Assembly: GCF_002261425.1 (NCBI RefSeq)
Contig: NZ_NEVJ01000002.1
Span: forward strand, 496,001-560,000
From: Bordetella genomosp. 9
GTDB taxonomy: Bacteria; Pseudomonadota; Gammaproteobacteria; Burkholderiales; Burkholderiaceae_B
DNA: 64,000 nucleotides
Direction: 5' to 3'
A model generated the notes under the pieces. The model made no database searches. It worked only from the letters and a program-made list of their open reading frames with translations, and had not been told where the DNA came from. This document shows, in pieces, positions 45,118 to 53,581 of this stretch (its first letter is position 1; each line of letters opens with the position of its first letter). Made by a program: the position numbers and the translations under genes.

Positions 45118-46569
45118 TCAGCCGATCTGCACCGGCACGAACAGTTTGCCGTCGCCGCGCTGGACCAGCAGGGCGGCGGTCTTGCCGGCCTTGGCCACGG
45201 CGCCGCGCACTTCATTGACGTTGCGCGTCGGCACGCCGTTCACGGACAGGATGATGTCGCCGGGCTGGATCCCCGCCTTGGCGGCGGCGCCATCGGCCTG
45301 TTCCACCAGCAGGCCTTGCGTGCCGGCCTGTTGCTGTTCGTCCGGGGTCAAGGGGCGCAGCGCCAGCCCGAGCCTGGCATGCTGTCCACCTTGCGTGTCG
45401 CCGGACGCGACGGCCTCCGGCTTGCCGTACGTACCCAGGGTGGCGGCGACCTCGACGGGCTTGCCGTCGCGCCACACGTCCAGCTTCACGCGTTGGCCCG
45501 GATCCTCCAACGTGATGACCGACGACAGGTCTCCCGACGAGACGATGGGACGTCCGTCGATCGCGCGGATGACGTCGCCCGACTTCAGGCCCGCCTTGTC
45601 GGCGGCGCTGCCTTTTTCCACGCTGGCGACCAACGCGCCGGTCGGGCTGTCCAGCTTGAAGGAGTTCGCCAGGTCCTGGTTGACCTCCTGCACCGTCACG
45701 CCGAGCATGGCATGACGCACCTTGCCGTGCGCCACGATCTCATCCTTGATCTTGGTGGCGACGTTGATGGGGATGGCGAACGACAGTCCCTGGAAGCCGC
45801 CGGTCCGCGTATAGATCTGCGAGTTGATGCCGACCACTTCGCCGCGGGTGTTGAACAGCGGACCGCCGGAATTGCCGGGGTTGACCGCGACGTCTGTCTG
45901 GATGAAGGGCACCGACGTATCGTCGGGCAGCGAGCGGCCCTTGGCGCTGACGATGCCGGCGGTCGCGGTGTTTTCCAGGCCGTAGGGCGAGCCGATGGCC
46001 AGCACCCAATCGCCGACGTTGACGTTGTCGACGTTGCCTATCTTGACCACCGGCAGGTTGGAGGCATCGATCTTGATCACCGCCACGTCGGTCACCGGGT
46101 CGCTGCCCAGCACCTTGGCGCGATACTCGCGGCGATCGGTGAGCTTGACGGTGACTTCGCTGGCGTCCTGCACGACGTGGGCGTTGGTCAGGATCACACC
46201 GTCCGGGCTGATGATGAAGCCGGAGCCTTCACCTCGGATCGGGACTTCCCGCGTGCCTTGGCCCATCTGGCCGGGCATGCCGGGAAAGCCCGGCATGCCG
46301 CCGAAGAACTGGGCGAAGGGGTCCTGCTGCAGGGCGACCTTCTTGGTGCCCGAGACGCTGATGTTCACCACCGCCGGGCCGTACTGGCGCGTGATCTGCG
46401 CGAAGTTCGGCAGCGACATGGTGCCGGCGGCCGGTTGCACCTGCTGGGTCGGCGCGCTTTCCGCGTGGGAGGCCGTGCCCATGACGCCGGCGGCCGCGGT
46501 GGCGCCGATGACGCCGGCCGCGACCAATGACATCGTCAAACGGGTGGGAGAGAAGTTCTTGAATTTCAT
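45118..46569 (-). CDS. degP: Periplasmic serine endoprotease DegP/MucD (HtrA family)
   Basis: 483 aa: signal peptide (FKNFSPTRLTMSLVAAGVI, cleavage near SHA-ESA), trypsin-like domain with His131 (TNAHVV), Asp161 (TDVAVIKI) and Ser234 (NPGNSGGPL), then two PDZ domains. The loop LA insert is Met/Gly/Pro/Phe-rich (FFGGMPGFPGMPGQMGQ). Degrades or refolds misfolded envelope proteins. Lies 105 nt after an OmpR-type two-component operon, with a direct-repeat box at 46663-46679, so it is probably under its control. Confidence 0.95.
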   Translation of the reverse strand: MKFKNFSPTRLTMSLVAAGVIGATAAAGVMGTASHAESAPTQQVQPAAGTMSLPNFAQITRQYGPAVVNISVSGTKKVALQQDPFAQFFGGMPGFPGMPGQMGQGTREVPIRGEGSGFIISPDGVILTNAHVVQDASEVTVKLTDRREYRAKVLGSDPVTDVAVIKIDASNLPVVKIGNVDNVNVGDWVLAIGSPYGLENTATAGIVSAKGRSLPDDTSVPFIQTDVAVNPGNSGGPLFNTRGEVVGINSQIYTRTGGFQGLSFAIPINVATKIKDEIVAHGKVRHAMLGVTVQEVNQDLANSFKLDSPTGALVASVEKGSAADKAGLKSGDVIRAIDGRPIVSSGDLSSVITLEDPGQRVKLDVWRDGKPVEVAATLGTYGKPEAVASGDTQGGQHARLGLALRPLTPDEQQQAGTQGLLVEQADGAAAKAGIQPGDIILSVNGVPTRNVNEVRGAVAKAGKTAALLVQRGDGKLFVPVQIG

Positions 46570-46662
46570 GTCGGGTCCTTGAGCGCTAGTCCTTGGGCTT
46601 CGTTCCGGTCGCTCGTTTTATCGAGCACCTCCTGGAACACGGCGCTATCTTCGGACCCGATC

Positions 46663-46679
46663 CTTAGGCGAAACTTAAG
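46663..46679. promoter_or_regulatory. CTTAAG-type direct repeat upstream of degP
   Basis: CTTAGG-CGAAA-CTTAAG: two 6-bp half sites with 11-nt spacing, similar in form to PmrA/QseB boxes (YTTAAK-N5-YTTAAK). It overlaps the stop codon of the histidine kinase gene and lies about 95 nt before degP, in a genome where TTAA is rare. Confidence 0.5.
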
Positions 46680-48009
46680 CGGCGGCGCCGGCCGGAAAAC
46701 GCACCCGCACGCGCAGGCCTCCCAGGCGGGGGGCGTCTTCCAGGAACACGGCGGCCTCGTGGCGGCGGGCCACGGCGTCGACGATGGACAGGCCCAGGCC
46801 GCTGCCCACCGCGTCATGGTTCTGCGCGCGGTAGAAGCGATCGAATACCCGCTCGCGCTCGGCGGGCGGAATGCCGGGACCGCTGTCGTCGACGGTCAGC
46901 GTGACGGCCTCCTCATGAACGTCGATGCCGACGTCGATACGGCCTTCCGCCGGCGTGTACTTGATGGCGTTGTCCAGCAGGTTGCGCGCCAGCAGCGCAA
47001 GGGCGTCGGGATCGCCGCGCACCCATGCCTGCGGCACGCCGTCCATGCCGATATCCATGGATTTTGCGTTGGCCTCGGGCAGGATGTCGGAGATGGATTG
47101 CCGCATCAGCTGTACCAGCTCCACCGGCCCCGCGGCGGTTTGAGTGGCCGCGGCATCGTGGCGGGCCATCGACAGCAGTTGCTCGATCAGCCGGGACGCC
47201 CGATCGATGCCCGCGGCCAGCCGTTCCACCGCGATGCGCCGCGCGGCTTCGTCGCCGGGGCGCTGCAGGGCCTGCAGCTGCAGGCGCAACGCGGCCAGCG
47301 GCGAGCGCAGTTCATGGGCCGCGTCGCCGACGAAGCGCTTCTGTGTCGCGAAGGCTTGCCGCGTGCGCTCCAGCAGCAGGTTCAATTCGTGCACCAGCGG
47401 GCGGATTTCATCCGGCAGGCCGGTTTCGGCGACCGGCGACAGCGCCTCCGGCTGGCGTTTGGCCAGGTCGTCGCGCGTGCGCCGCACGGGCCGCAGCGAT
47501 GCCCCCACGACCCACCAGACGACGATCATGAGCAGCGGCGCCGCGGCCGCGATGGGGCCGACGCTGCGCAGCGCCAGCGCCCGCGCCGTCTTCTGCCGCA
47601 CGTCCATGTCCTGCGCCACCTGCGTCACCTGGAATGGCGTCGCCATCGCGTACACGCGGTAGGTCGAGGCCCCCGCCTTGACCGTCGAGTAGCCCAGTAC
47701 CACGGGATCCGGCAGCAACTTGCCGGACGCGGACTTGAACAGCCGCGCGCCGTCCGCGGTCCAGATCTGGATGATCAGGTTGTCGTCCGACGCCGGACCG
47801 GCCGGGGCCAGCGGCGTGGCGCTGAGCAGGCCATCGCCCGCCGTCAGCGAGGCCGCCGTGCGCTGCAGCTGCGCATCGAAGATTTCGTCCGTCTGCTGGA
47901 GGATGTTGCGGTAGGCCACGATGCCCTGCACCAAAGCGGCCAGCAGGATCGAAGCGAACAGGAAAAATATCAGGCGGCCCCGTAGCGAGGACCCGAGCGG
48001 AATCTTCAT
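46675..48009 (-). CDS. Sensor histidine kinase of the DegP-linked two-component system
   Basis: 444 aa. Membrane helices at ~13-33 and ~152-172 flank a periplasmic domain of ~115 residues. His232 in GDAAHELRSPLAALR is the phosphorylation site; N-box LLDNAIKYTP, G1 VDDSGPGIPP and G2 GSGLGLSIV complete the kinase. Belongs to the QseC/PmrB-like group. Its start overlaps the regulator stop by 4 nt. Signal unknown; proximity to degP suggests envelope stress. Confidence 0.92.
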   Translation of the reverse strand: MKIPLGSSLRGRLIFFLFASILLAALVQGIVAYRNILQQTDEIFDAQLQRTAASLTAGDGLLSATPLAPAGPASDDNLIIQIWTADGARLFKSASGKLLPDPVVLGYSTVKAGASTYRVYAMATPFQVTQVAQDMDVRQKTARALALRSVGPIAAAAPLLMIVVWWVVGASLRPVRRTRDDLAKRQPEALSPVAETGLPDEIRPLVHELNLLLERTRQAFATQKRFVGDAAHELRSPLAALRLQLQALQRPGDEAARRIAVERLAAGIDRASRLIEQLLSMARHDAAATQTAAGPVELVQLMRQSISDILPEANAKSMDIGMDGVPQAWVRGDPDALALLARNLLDNAIKYTPAEGRIDVGIDVHEEAVTLTVDDSGPGIPPAERERVFDRFYRAQNHDAVGSGLGLSIVDAVARRHEAAVFLEDAPRLGGLRVRVRFPAGAAA

Positions 48010-48665
48010 GTCTTGGGTATCACGTAGCCGACGCCACGCACGTTCTGGATGAAGCGCTGGCCCAGCTTCTTGCGCAAGCCGTGAATATAGACCTCCACGG
48101 CGTTGCTGCTGATTTCTTCCTGCCAGCTGTAGAGCTTTTCCTCGAGCTGGGCGCGCGACAATATCATGCCGGGCCGGGCGATCAGCGGTTCCAGCACCGC
48201 CCATTCGCGCGCGGTCAGCGTCACGGGCTCGCCATTGACGCGCGCGGAGCGATCCTGCGGGTCGATGCTGACGCCGGCATGCTCGAAGACCGGTTCGGCG
48301 CGGCCGGCGCTGCGCCGGATCAGCGCGCGCATGCGCGCCAGCAGTTCGTCCATGTCGTAAGGCTTGATGACGTAGTCGTCCGCGCCGGCGTCCAGGCCGG
48401 CGATGCGGTCGGCCACCGCGTCGCGCGCGGTGGCGATCAGCACCGGTGTGCGGTTGCGGCGCGTGCGCAGGTCGCGCAACAGGTTCAGGCCGTCCCGATC
48501 GGGCAGGCCGAGGTCCAGCAGCACCAGGTCGTAGGGGCCGGTACGCAAGGCCAGGTCCGCGCCCTTGCCGCTCATTTCCCAGTCCACCGCGTAGTTTTCC
48601 GCGCGCAGCCCGTCTAGCACGCTTTCGCCGATCATCCGATCGTCTTCCACCAAAAGAATGCGCAT
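48006..48665 (-). CDS. OmpR-family response regulator (QseB/PmrA-like)
   Basis: 219 aa. Receiver with acidic pair Glu7-Asp8-Asp9, phosphoacceptor Asp51 (LVLLDLGLPDRDG) and Lys in YVIKPYD; DNA-binding winged helix with TLTAREWAVLEPL, SNAVEVYIHGLRKKL and VRGVGYVIPK. Start ATG follows GAAGGAGAAACGC. Probably autoregulated: CTTAAG and promoter at 48697-48736. Target candidates: own operon and degP. Confidence 0.93.
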   Translation of the reverse strand: MRILLVEDDRMIGESVLDGLRAENYAVDWEMSGKGADLALRTGPYDLVLLDLGLPDRDGLNLLRDLRTRRNRTPVLIATARDAVADRIAGLDAGADDYVIKPYDMDELLARMRALIRRSAGRAEPVFEHAGVSIDPQDRSARVNGEPVTLTAREWAVLEPLIARPGMILSRAQLEEKLYSWQEEISSNAVEVYIHGLRKKLGQRFIQNVRGVGYVIPKT

Positions 48666-48696
48666 GCGTTTCTCCTTCAGCGTGGTGCGGTCCGGC

Positions 48697-48736
48697 GTTA
48701 TAAGCTCTGGCGTTGGAGCCTGACACGCTTCTTAAG
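48697..48736 (-). promoter_or_regulatory. Promoter of two-component operon with half box
   Basis: On the minus strand CTTAAG (48736-48731), 5 nt, then TGTCAG (48725-48720) as -35, a 17-nt spacer, and TATAAC (48702-48697) as -10, about 30 nt before the regulator start. The CTTAAG-N5-(-35) layout is that of PmrA/QseB class II promoters, in which the second half site overlaps the -35. Confidence 0.5.
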
Positions 48737-48886
48737 TTCCTGTCGTGGCCCACGCGCGCCGGCCACGTGGACAACAAGCGTGTATGCGGTCTGCTCTCCT
48801 TTTGTAACTTCCCGAAGCGGCTTCTGGTTACACCCCTGGGCTATAACGTAACTGTCATACCCGCCAACCCGGCGAGAGTAGAAAAA

Positions 48887-49624
48887 GTGCAGAGCCTATC
48901 CTTACCCGTCACGAGCGAGAACGTCGACAAACACGCTTTTTTGTTCGACCTGGATGGAACGTTGGCGCCCATTGCCGCGACGCCGGAGCAGGCGCACGTG
49001 CCCAGCGAAACACTGAATGTCCTGGCGCGCCTGGGCAAGCTGACCGGCGGCGCCATCGCGATTGTCTCGGGCAGGCCGCTCGCGCAGATCGATGCGCTGG
49101 TGCAGCCGTTGCTGCTGACCGGCGCCGGGCTGCACGGCGCGCAGTGGCGCGGCCCAGACGGCGTCATGCACGAATTGCCGGTCGATACTGGCGCCGTCGC
49201 CCGCATGGTGGAAGCCCTGGCGCCGCTGGTCGATCGGTGGCCCGGCACGCAGCTGGAACACAAGGGCTTGTCACTGGCCTTTCACTATCGCAATGCGCCC
49301 GACCGCGAACACGACGTGCGCATCGCGACCGAACTGGCGGTCGCGCCGCATGCCGATCGCTTCGTCTTGCAGCCCGGCAAGATGGTGGTCGAGATCAAGC
49401 CCCGCCAGGCCAGCAAGGCGGGCGCCATCAACCGATTGATGGGTATGGCGCCCTTCGCCGGGCGCGTACCCTTGTTCGCGGGAGACGACCTGACGGATGA
49501 AGCCGGGTTTCAGGCGGTGAAGTCCCTGGGGGGCGTCACCATCAAGATCGGGGAAGGGGAGAGCGTCGCCGACTGGCGCTTTCCCACGCCCGCCGCGCTG
49601 GCGGGCTGGCTGGCGCTGCTTTGA
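48887..49624 (+). CDS. otsB: Trehalose-6-phosphate phosphatase
   Basis: 245 aa HAD enzyme. Nucleophile motif FLFDLDGTLAPI, SGRPLAQ, KGLSLAFHYR, and metal motif FAGDDLTDEAGF. Makes trehalose for osmotic protection together with OtsA. Start GTG at 48887 is inferred; ribosome binding is weak. The otsA start lies 34 nt downstream of its stop. Divergent from the two-component operon. Confidence 0.95.
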   Translation: MQSLSLPVTSENVDKHAFLFDLDGTLAPIAATPEQAHVPSETLNVLARLGKLTGGAIAIVSGRPLAQIDALVQPLLLTGAGLHGAQWRGPDGVMHELPVDTGAVARMVEALAPLVDRWPGTQLEHKGLSLAFHYRNAPDREHDVRIATELAVAPHADRFVLQPGKMVVEIKPRQASKAGAINRLMGMAPFAGRVPLFAGDDLTDEAGFQAVKSLGGVTIKIGEGESVADWRFPTPAALAGWLALL

Positions 49625-49658
49625 GCCCCCCGCAAACACTAGAACAAGGAGGTCGGCC

Positions 49659-51062
49659 ATGAGCAGGCTAGTCGTCGTATCCAATCGGGTCGCGCCCATC
49701 GCGGAAGGCAAGCCCACGGCCGGCGGGCTGGCGGTGGGCGTTTTCGATGCGCTGAAACAGACTGGCGGCATATGGTTCGGATGGAGCGGCGACATCGTCG
49801 ACGGCTCCACGCCGCCGGAAACGGTGCACAAGGAGGAGCGCGACAACATCACCTATGCCACCGTCGCCTTGTCGCGCACGGATTACGACCAGTACTACCG
49901 CGGGTTTTCCAACGGCATGCTATGGCCGGTGTTCCATTACCGCCCCGATCTGGCCCGCTACGACCGCCGCGAGTACGCCGGCTATTGCCGCGTCAACCGC
50001 TGGTTGGTGGAACGGCTCAAGCCGTTGCTGCAGCCCGACGATATCCTGTGGGTGCATGACTACCATCTGCTGCCTTTCGCGCGCGCCTGCCGCCAGGCGG
50101 GCATACGCAACCGCATCGGGTTCTTCCTGCATATCCCGTTTCCCGCCGAGCCGGTCATGGCGACGGTGCCGCCGCACCGCGAATTGATGGAAGCGATGTG
50201 CGCCTACGATCTGGTGGGTTTCCAGACCGACGCGGATCGCCGCGCCTTCGTCGATTATGTCTGCCGGCGGCTGGGCGCCGGACGCCGCGGCGACCGCTAC
50301 ATCGAGATCGGCGGACACCGGATCGGCGCCGGGGTGTACCCGATCGGCATCTATCCCGATGAAATCCGCGAGCTGTCGCTCAAGCACAACCGCTCGCGTC
50401 AGATCACCAACCTGAAACAAGGGCTGCAGCAGCGCCGGCTGATGGTCAGCGTCGACAGGCTGGACTACAGCAAGGGCATGGTCGAGCGCTTCACGGCCTT
50501 CGAGCGCCTGCTGGAGATGACGCCGGCGCATCGCGGCCAGGTGACCTTCGTGCAGATCGCGCCGCCGTCGCGTTCCGACGTCGAGCAATACCGGCGTATT
50601 CGCCGCCAGCTGGAAAGCGCCGCGGGCAGCATCAACGGGCGCTGGTCCGACCTGGCATGGACGCCGCTGCGCTATATCAATAAATCCTATGACCGGGCGC
50701 TGCTGATGTCGCTGTTCCGGGCATCGCAGGTGGGATACGTGACGCCGCTGCGCGATGGCATGAACCTGGTGGCCAAGGAATACGTCGCCGCCCAGCCGGA
50801 AGACGATCCCGGCGTGCTGGTGCTGTCGGAATTCGCCGGCGCCGCCGAGGAACTCGGCGAAGGCGCGCTGCTGGTCAACCCGTACGACGCGGACGGCATG
50901 GCGGAAACGCTCGACCGCGCCCTGACCATGGCGCTACCGGAGCGCGTGGCCCGCCATCGCAATATGCTGGCGCGGCTGACCGAAAACAACCTATCGCGCT
51001 GGCGCGACCGCTTCCTGGCCGACCTGCAGAGCGAAACCGTCACGCCCGAAGTCGTGGCCTGA
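49659..51062 (+). CDS. otsA: Trehalose-6-phosphate synthase
   Basis: 467 aa GT20 enzyme that joins UDP-glucose and glucose 6-phosphate. Motifs: [22 protein letters not shown] ([14 protein letters not shown]), [32 protein letters not shown] ribosome site, one of the strongest in the window. Full length. Second gene of the otsBA operon, which a convergent small gene closes. Confidence 0.97.
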   Translation: MSRLVVVSNRVAPIAEGKPTAGGLAVGVFDALKQTGGIWFGWSGDIVDGSTPPETVHKEERDNITYATVALSRTDYDQYYRGFSNGMLWPVFHYRPDLARYDRREYAGYCRVNRWLVERLKPLLQPDDILWVHDYHLLPFARACRQAGIRNRIGFFLHIPFPAEPVMATVPPHRELMEAMCAYDLVGFQTDADRRAFVDYVCRRLGAGRRGDRYIEIGGHRIGAGVYPIGIYPDEIRELSLKHNRSRQITNLKQGLQQRRLMVSVDRLDYSKGMVERFTAFERLLEMTPAHRGQVTFVQIAPPSRSDVEQYRRIRRQLESAAGSINGRWSDLAWTPLRYINKSYDRALLMSLFRASQVGYVTPLRDGMNLVAKEYVAAQPEDDPGVLVLSEFAGAAEELGEGALLVNPYDADGMAETLDRALTMALPERVARHRNMLARLTENNLSRWRDRFLADLQSETVTPEVVA

Positions 51063-51064
51063 CT

Positions 51065-51313
51065 TCAACGGCGGTGCGCGGAAATGGTGTAGCGTTCGCT
51101 GCGGGCGCGCGCCATCGCCTTGCGCACCTCATCGACGGAATCGGCGAATTCGTCGATGAAGTTGAAGACGCCTTCCACGGAATCGAACAGGAAATTGGCG
51201 GCCGGAACGGCCACGCGGCGCTGGGCGAAGCGAGCGGTCGCGCGGGCGCCGCGCTTGATCGCGGCGGTATCGGAGGGGGTGAGACTGAGGGCGGAAAGGC
51301 GGCGCGAACCCAT
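51065..51313 (-). CDS. Small basic hypothetical protein
   Basis: 82 aa, starting MGSRRLSALSLTPSDTAAIK with an AGGAGCAGC site before the ATG. Central ARATARFAQRRVAVPAANFL is basic, followed by an acidic amphipathic helix (SVEGVFNFIDEFADSVDEV). No family recognised. Convergent with otsA, the stops only 2 nt apart, so antisense overlap of their 3' UTRs is expected. Confidence 0.6.
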   Translation of the reverse strand: MGSRRLSALSLTPSDTAAIKRGARATARFAQRRVAVPAANFLFDSVEGVFNFIDEFADSVDEVRKAMARARSERYTISAHRR

Positions 51314-51557
51314 GGTGCTGCTCCTGTCGGGGAAGAAAAAGGTAGGCCGGACTGGGCCTGTGCAATCATGATAAACACCTATATTGATGCGCTGCAACAA
51401 GCGTTTTGGCCGTTGTCGGACCCCGTTGCATATAAGCATTCCCGTGCCTTTTCATGGTGCGCATGCCCCGGAAAATCCGCCGTAATGGTGCAGCGCAATG
51501 TCGCATGGGCGCAACAGTGCTGACGGTGCGCGGCCCTGCCGCCCGCGGGAGGGCGAT

Positions 51558-53549
51558 ATGGAAATGAAGCCGCCGTCCGCGCGGGAATCCGATGAATGGC
51601 TGGAGGCCGATGGCCGGGGCGGCTACGCCAGCGGCACGGTGAGCGGCCTGCGCACGCGCCGGTATCACGCCCTGCTGCTGTGCGCCACCCGGCCGCCCAC
51701 CGGGCGCAAGGTACTGGTGAACGGTGTCGAGGCCTGGGTGGAAACGGCCGGCGCCCGCCAGTCCCTGACCCGCCAGCGCTACGCGCCGGACCTGATCGTG
51801 CCGGACGATGCCGCCGACGCGCAGGCCTTCGAACCGCATCCGTGGCCCGTCTGGCGCCTGCGGCTGCGGGACGGCCGCCTGGTGCGCATGTCCTGTTTCG
51901 TCGACAAGGCCAGCGCGCGTACGGTATTGCGCTGGGACCTGGAGGGAACGGCCGGGGCGGGCATGCTCATCCTGAAGGTGCGCCCCTTGCTGTCCGGCCG
52001 CGATTACCATGCGCTGCACCGCGAGAATCCGGCCTTCGATTTCTCCGCGGCCGTGGACGGCCCGCGCGTGCGGTGGCGGCCCTATGGCGACGTGCCGGCG
52101 ATCCTGGCGCATACCAATGGCCGCTATGCGCATGAGCCCGATTGGTATCGCAGCTTCTGCTATGCGCGCGAGCGTGAACGGGGCCTGGACGATATCGAGG
52201 ACCTGGCGACGCCGGGCGTCTTCTCCTTCGACCTGGGCGCCGGCCCCGCCGTCATGATCCTGTCCGCGGTGGGATTGGCGGCCACGGACGGCGTGGCGGC
52301 GGAAGCGGACGACGCGCTTGCCCTGGCGTCGGCCATGGGCGGGCGGGAAGCCGCGCGCCGCGCCGCCTATCCCGACCGCCTGAGCCGCGCCGCCGACGCC
52401 TACGTGGTGTCGCGCGCGCGGGGCCTGACGCTGGTCGCGGGCTATCCCTGGTTCACCGACTGGGGGCGCGATACCTTCATCGCGATGCGCGGCCTGCTGC
52501 TGGCCACGGGCCGCCTGGACGACGCGCGCGCCATCCTGCTCGAATGGACCCGCTATATTTCCCAGGGCATGTTGCCCAACACCTTCCCGGACGAAGGCGA
52601 CGAACCCGCCTACAACTCGGTGGACGCGTCGCTGTGGTTCGTCATCGCCGCGCACGACTACATGGAAATGGGGCATGCCGATGACGCCGCGCGCGCCAGC
52701 CTGCGCGCGGCCATCGATACCATCGTGGCCGGTTACGCCGGCGGCACGCGCCATGGCATCGGGGCCGACGCCGACGGGCTGCTGCGCGCGGGTTGTCCCG
52801 GCATGCAGCTGACCTGGATGGATGCCAAGGTGGGCGATTGGGTGGTGACGCCGCGCATCGGCAAGCCCGTGGAAGTACAGGCGCTGTGGATCAATGCGCT
52901 GCGTATCGTGGCGGCCTGGAACGGCGACCACGGCGAACTGGAAAGGCGGGCCACGGCGTCGTTCGCGCGACGCTTTCCCAAGCCCGATGGCAGCGGGCTG
53001 TACGACGTGGTGGATGACAGCCACGAAGCCGGCCGCCTGGATGGCAGCGTGCGGCCGAACCAGCTGTTTGCGGTGGGCGGACTGCCGCATGCCGTCGTGC
53101 AGGGGCCGCTGGCGCGGGCGGTCGTGGCCCAGGTCGAGGCCGAACTGCTGACGCCCATGGGTCCGCGCACGCTGGCGCCCGGCGACCCGGCCTATGCCGG
53201 CCACTACGGCGGCGGGCCGGCGCAGCGCGACGCCGCCTACCACCAGGGGACGGCATGGCCGTGGCTGATCGGCGCGTTCGTGCAGGCCTGGTTGCGCACT
53301 CGCGCGACGGCGGGCGCACAGGGGGGCGAGCTGGGCCCGGAGGCCGTGGAGCAGGCCCGCGAGCGCTGGCTGGCGCCCCTGTACCGGCACCTGGATGAGG
53401 GCGGATTGGACCACGTGTCGGAGATCGCCGATGGCGACGCCCCGCATCGCTGCGCGGGCGCGCCGTTCCAGGCCTGGTCGCTGGGCGAATTGCTGCGCGT
53501 GGAAAGCATGTTGCGCGATGCCGTGCGCGATGTCGCGCGGACGCGGTAA
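51558..53549 (+). CDS. Glycogen-debranching-type amylo-alpha-1,6-glucosidase
   Basis: 663 aa. Residues ~1-260 form the bacterial GDE N-terminal domain (EWLEADGRGGYASGTVSGLRTRRYH), and the C-terminal (alpha/alpha)6 domain has catalytic-site sequences WFTDWGRDTFIAMRG, PNTFPDEG, YNSVDASLWF and a QLTWMDAKVGDW acid block. Predicted to remove alpha-1,6-linked glucose stubs. No glgA, glgB or glgX is nearby, so the polymer is unclear. Ribosome site GGGAGGG. Followed by the GH63 gene after 32 nt. Confidence 0.9.
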   Translation: MEMKPPSARESDEWLEADGRGGYASGTVSGLRTRRYHALLLCATRPPTGRKVLVNGVEAWVETAGARQSLTRQRYAPDLIVPDDAADAQAFEPHPWPVWRLRLRDGRLVRMSCFVDKASARTVLRWDLEGTAGAGMLILKVRPLLSGRDYHALHRENPAFDFSAAVDGPRVRWRPYGDVPAILAHTNGRYAHEPDWYRSFCYARERERGLDDIEDLATPGVFSFDLGAGPAVMILSAVGLAATDGVAAEADDALALASAMGGREAARRAAYPDRLSRAADAYVVSRARGLTLVAGYPWFTDWGRDTFIAMRGLLLATGRLDDARAILLEWTRYISQGMLPNTFPDEGDEPAYNSVDASLWFVIAAHDYMEMGHADDAARASLRAAIDTIVAGYAGGTRHGIGADADGLLRAGCPGMQLTWMDAKVGDWVVTPRIGKPVEVQALWINALRIVAAWNGDHGELERRATASFARRFPKPDGSGLYDVVDDSHEAGRLDGSVRPNQLFAVGGLPHAVVQGPLARAVVAQVEAELLTPMGPRTLAPGDPAYAGHYGGGPAQRDAAYHQGTAWPWLIGAFVQAWLRTRATAGAQGGELGPEAVEQARERWLAPLYRHLDEGGLDHVSEIADGDAPHRCAGAPFQAWSLGELLRVESMLRDAVRDVARTR

Positions 53550-53581
53550 ATTCGTCGTTTCGCCTGTTGCAAGGACGCGCC

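Noticed and set aside
46675..48777. A single fused kinase-regulator frame
   Set aside because: The extension upstream of 48009 is the shadow of the response regulator; the two genes overlap by 4 nt in different frames.
51366..53447. A 693-codon minus-strand frame opposite the debranching enzyme
   Set aside because: Low-complexity shadow; the plus strand encodes a well-defined GDE protein.
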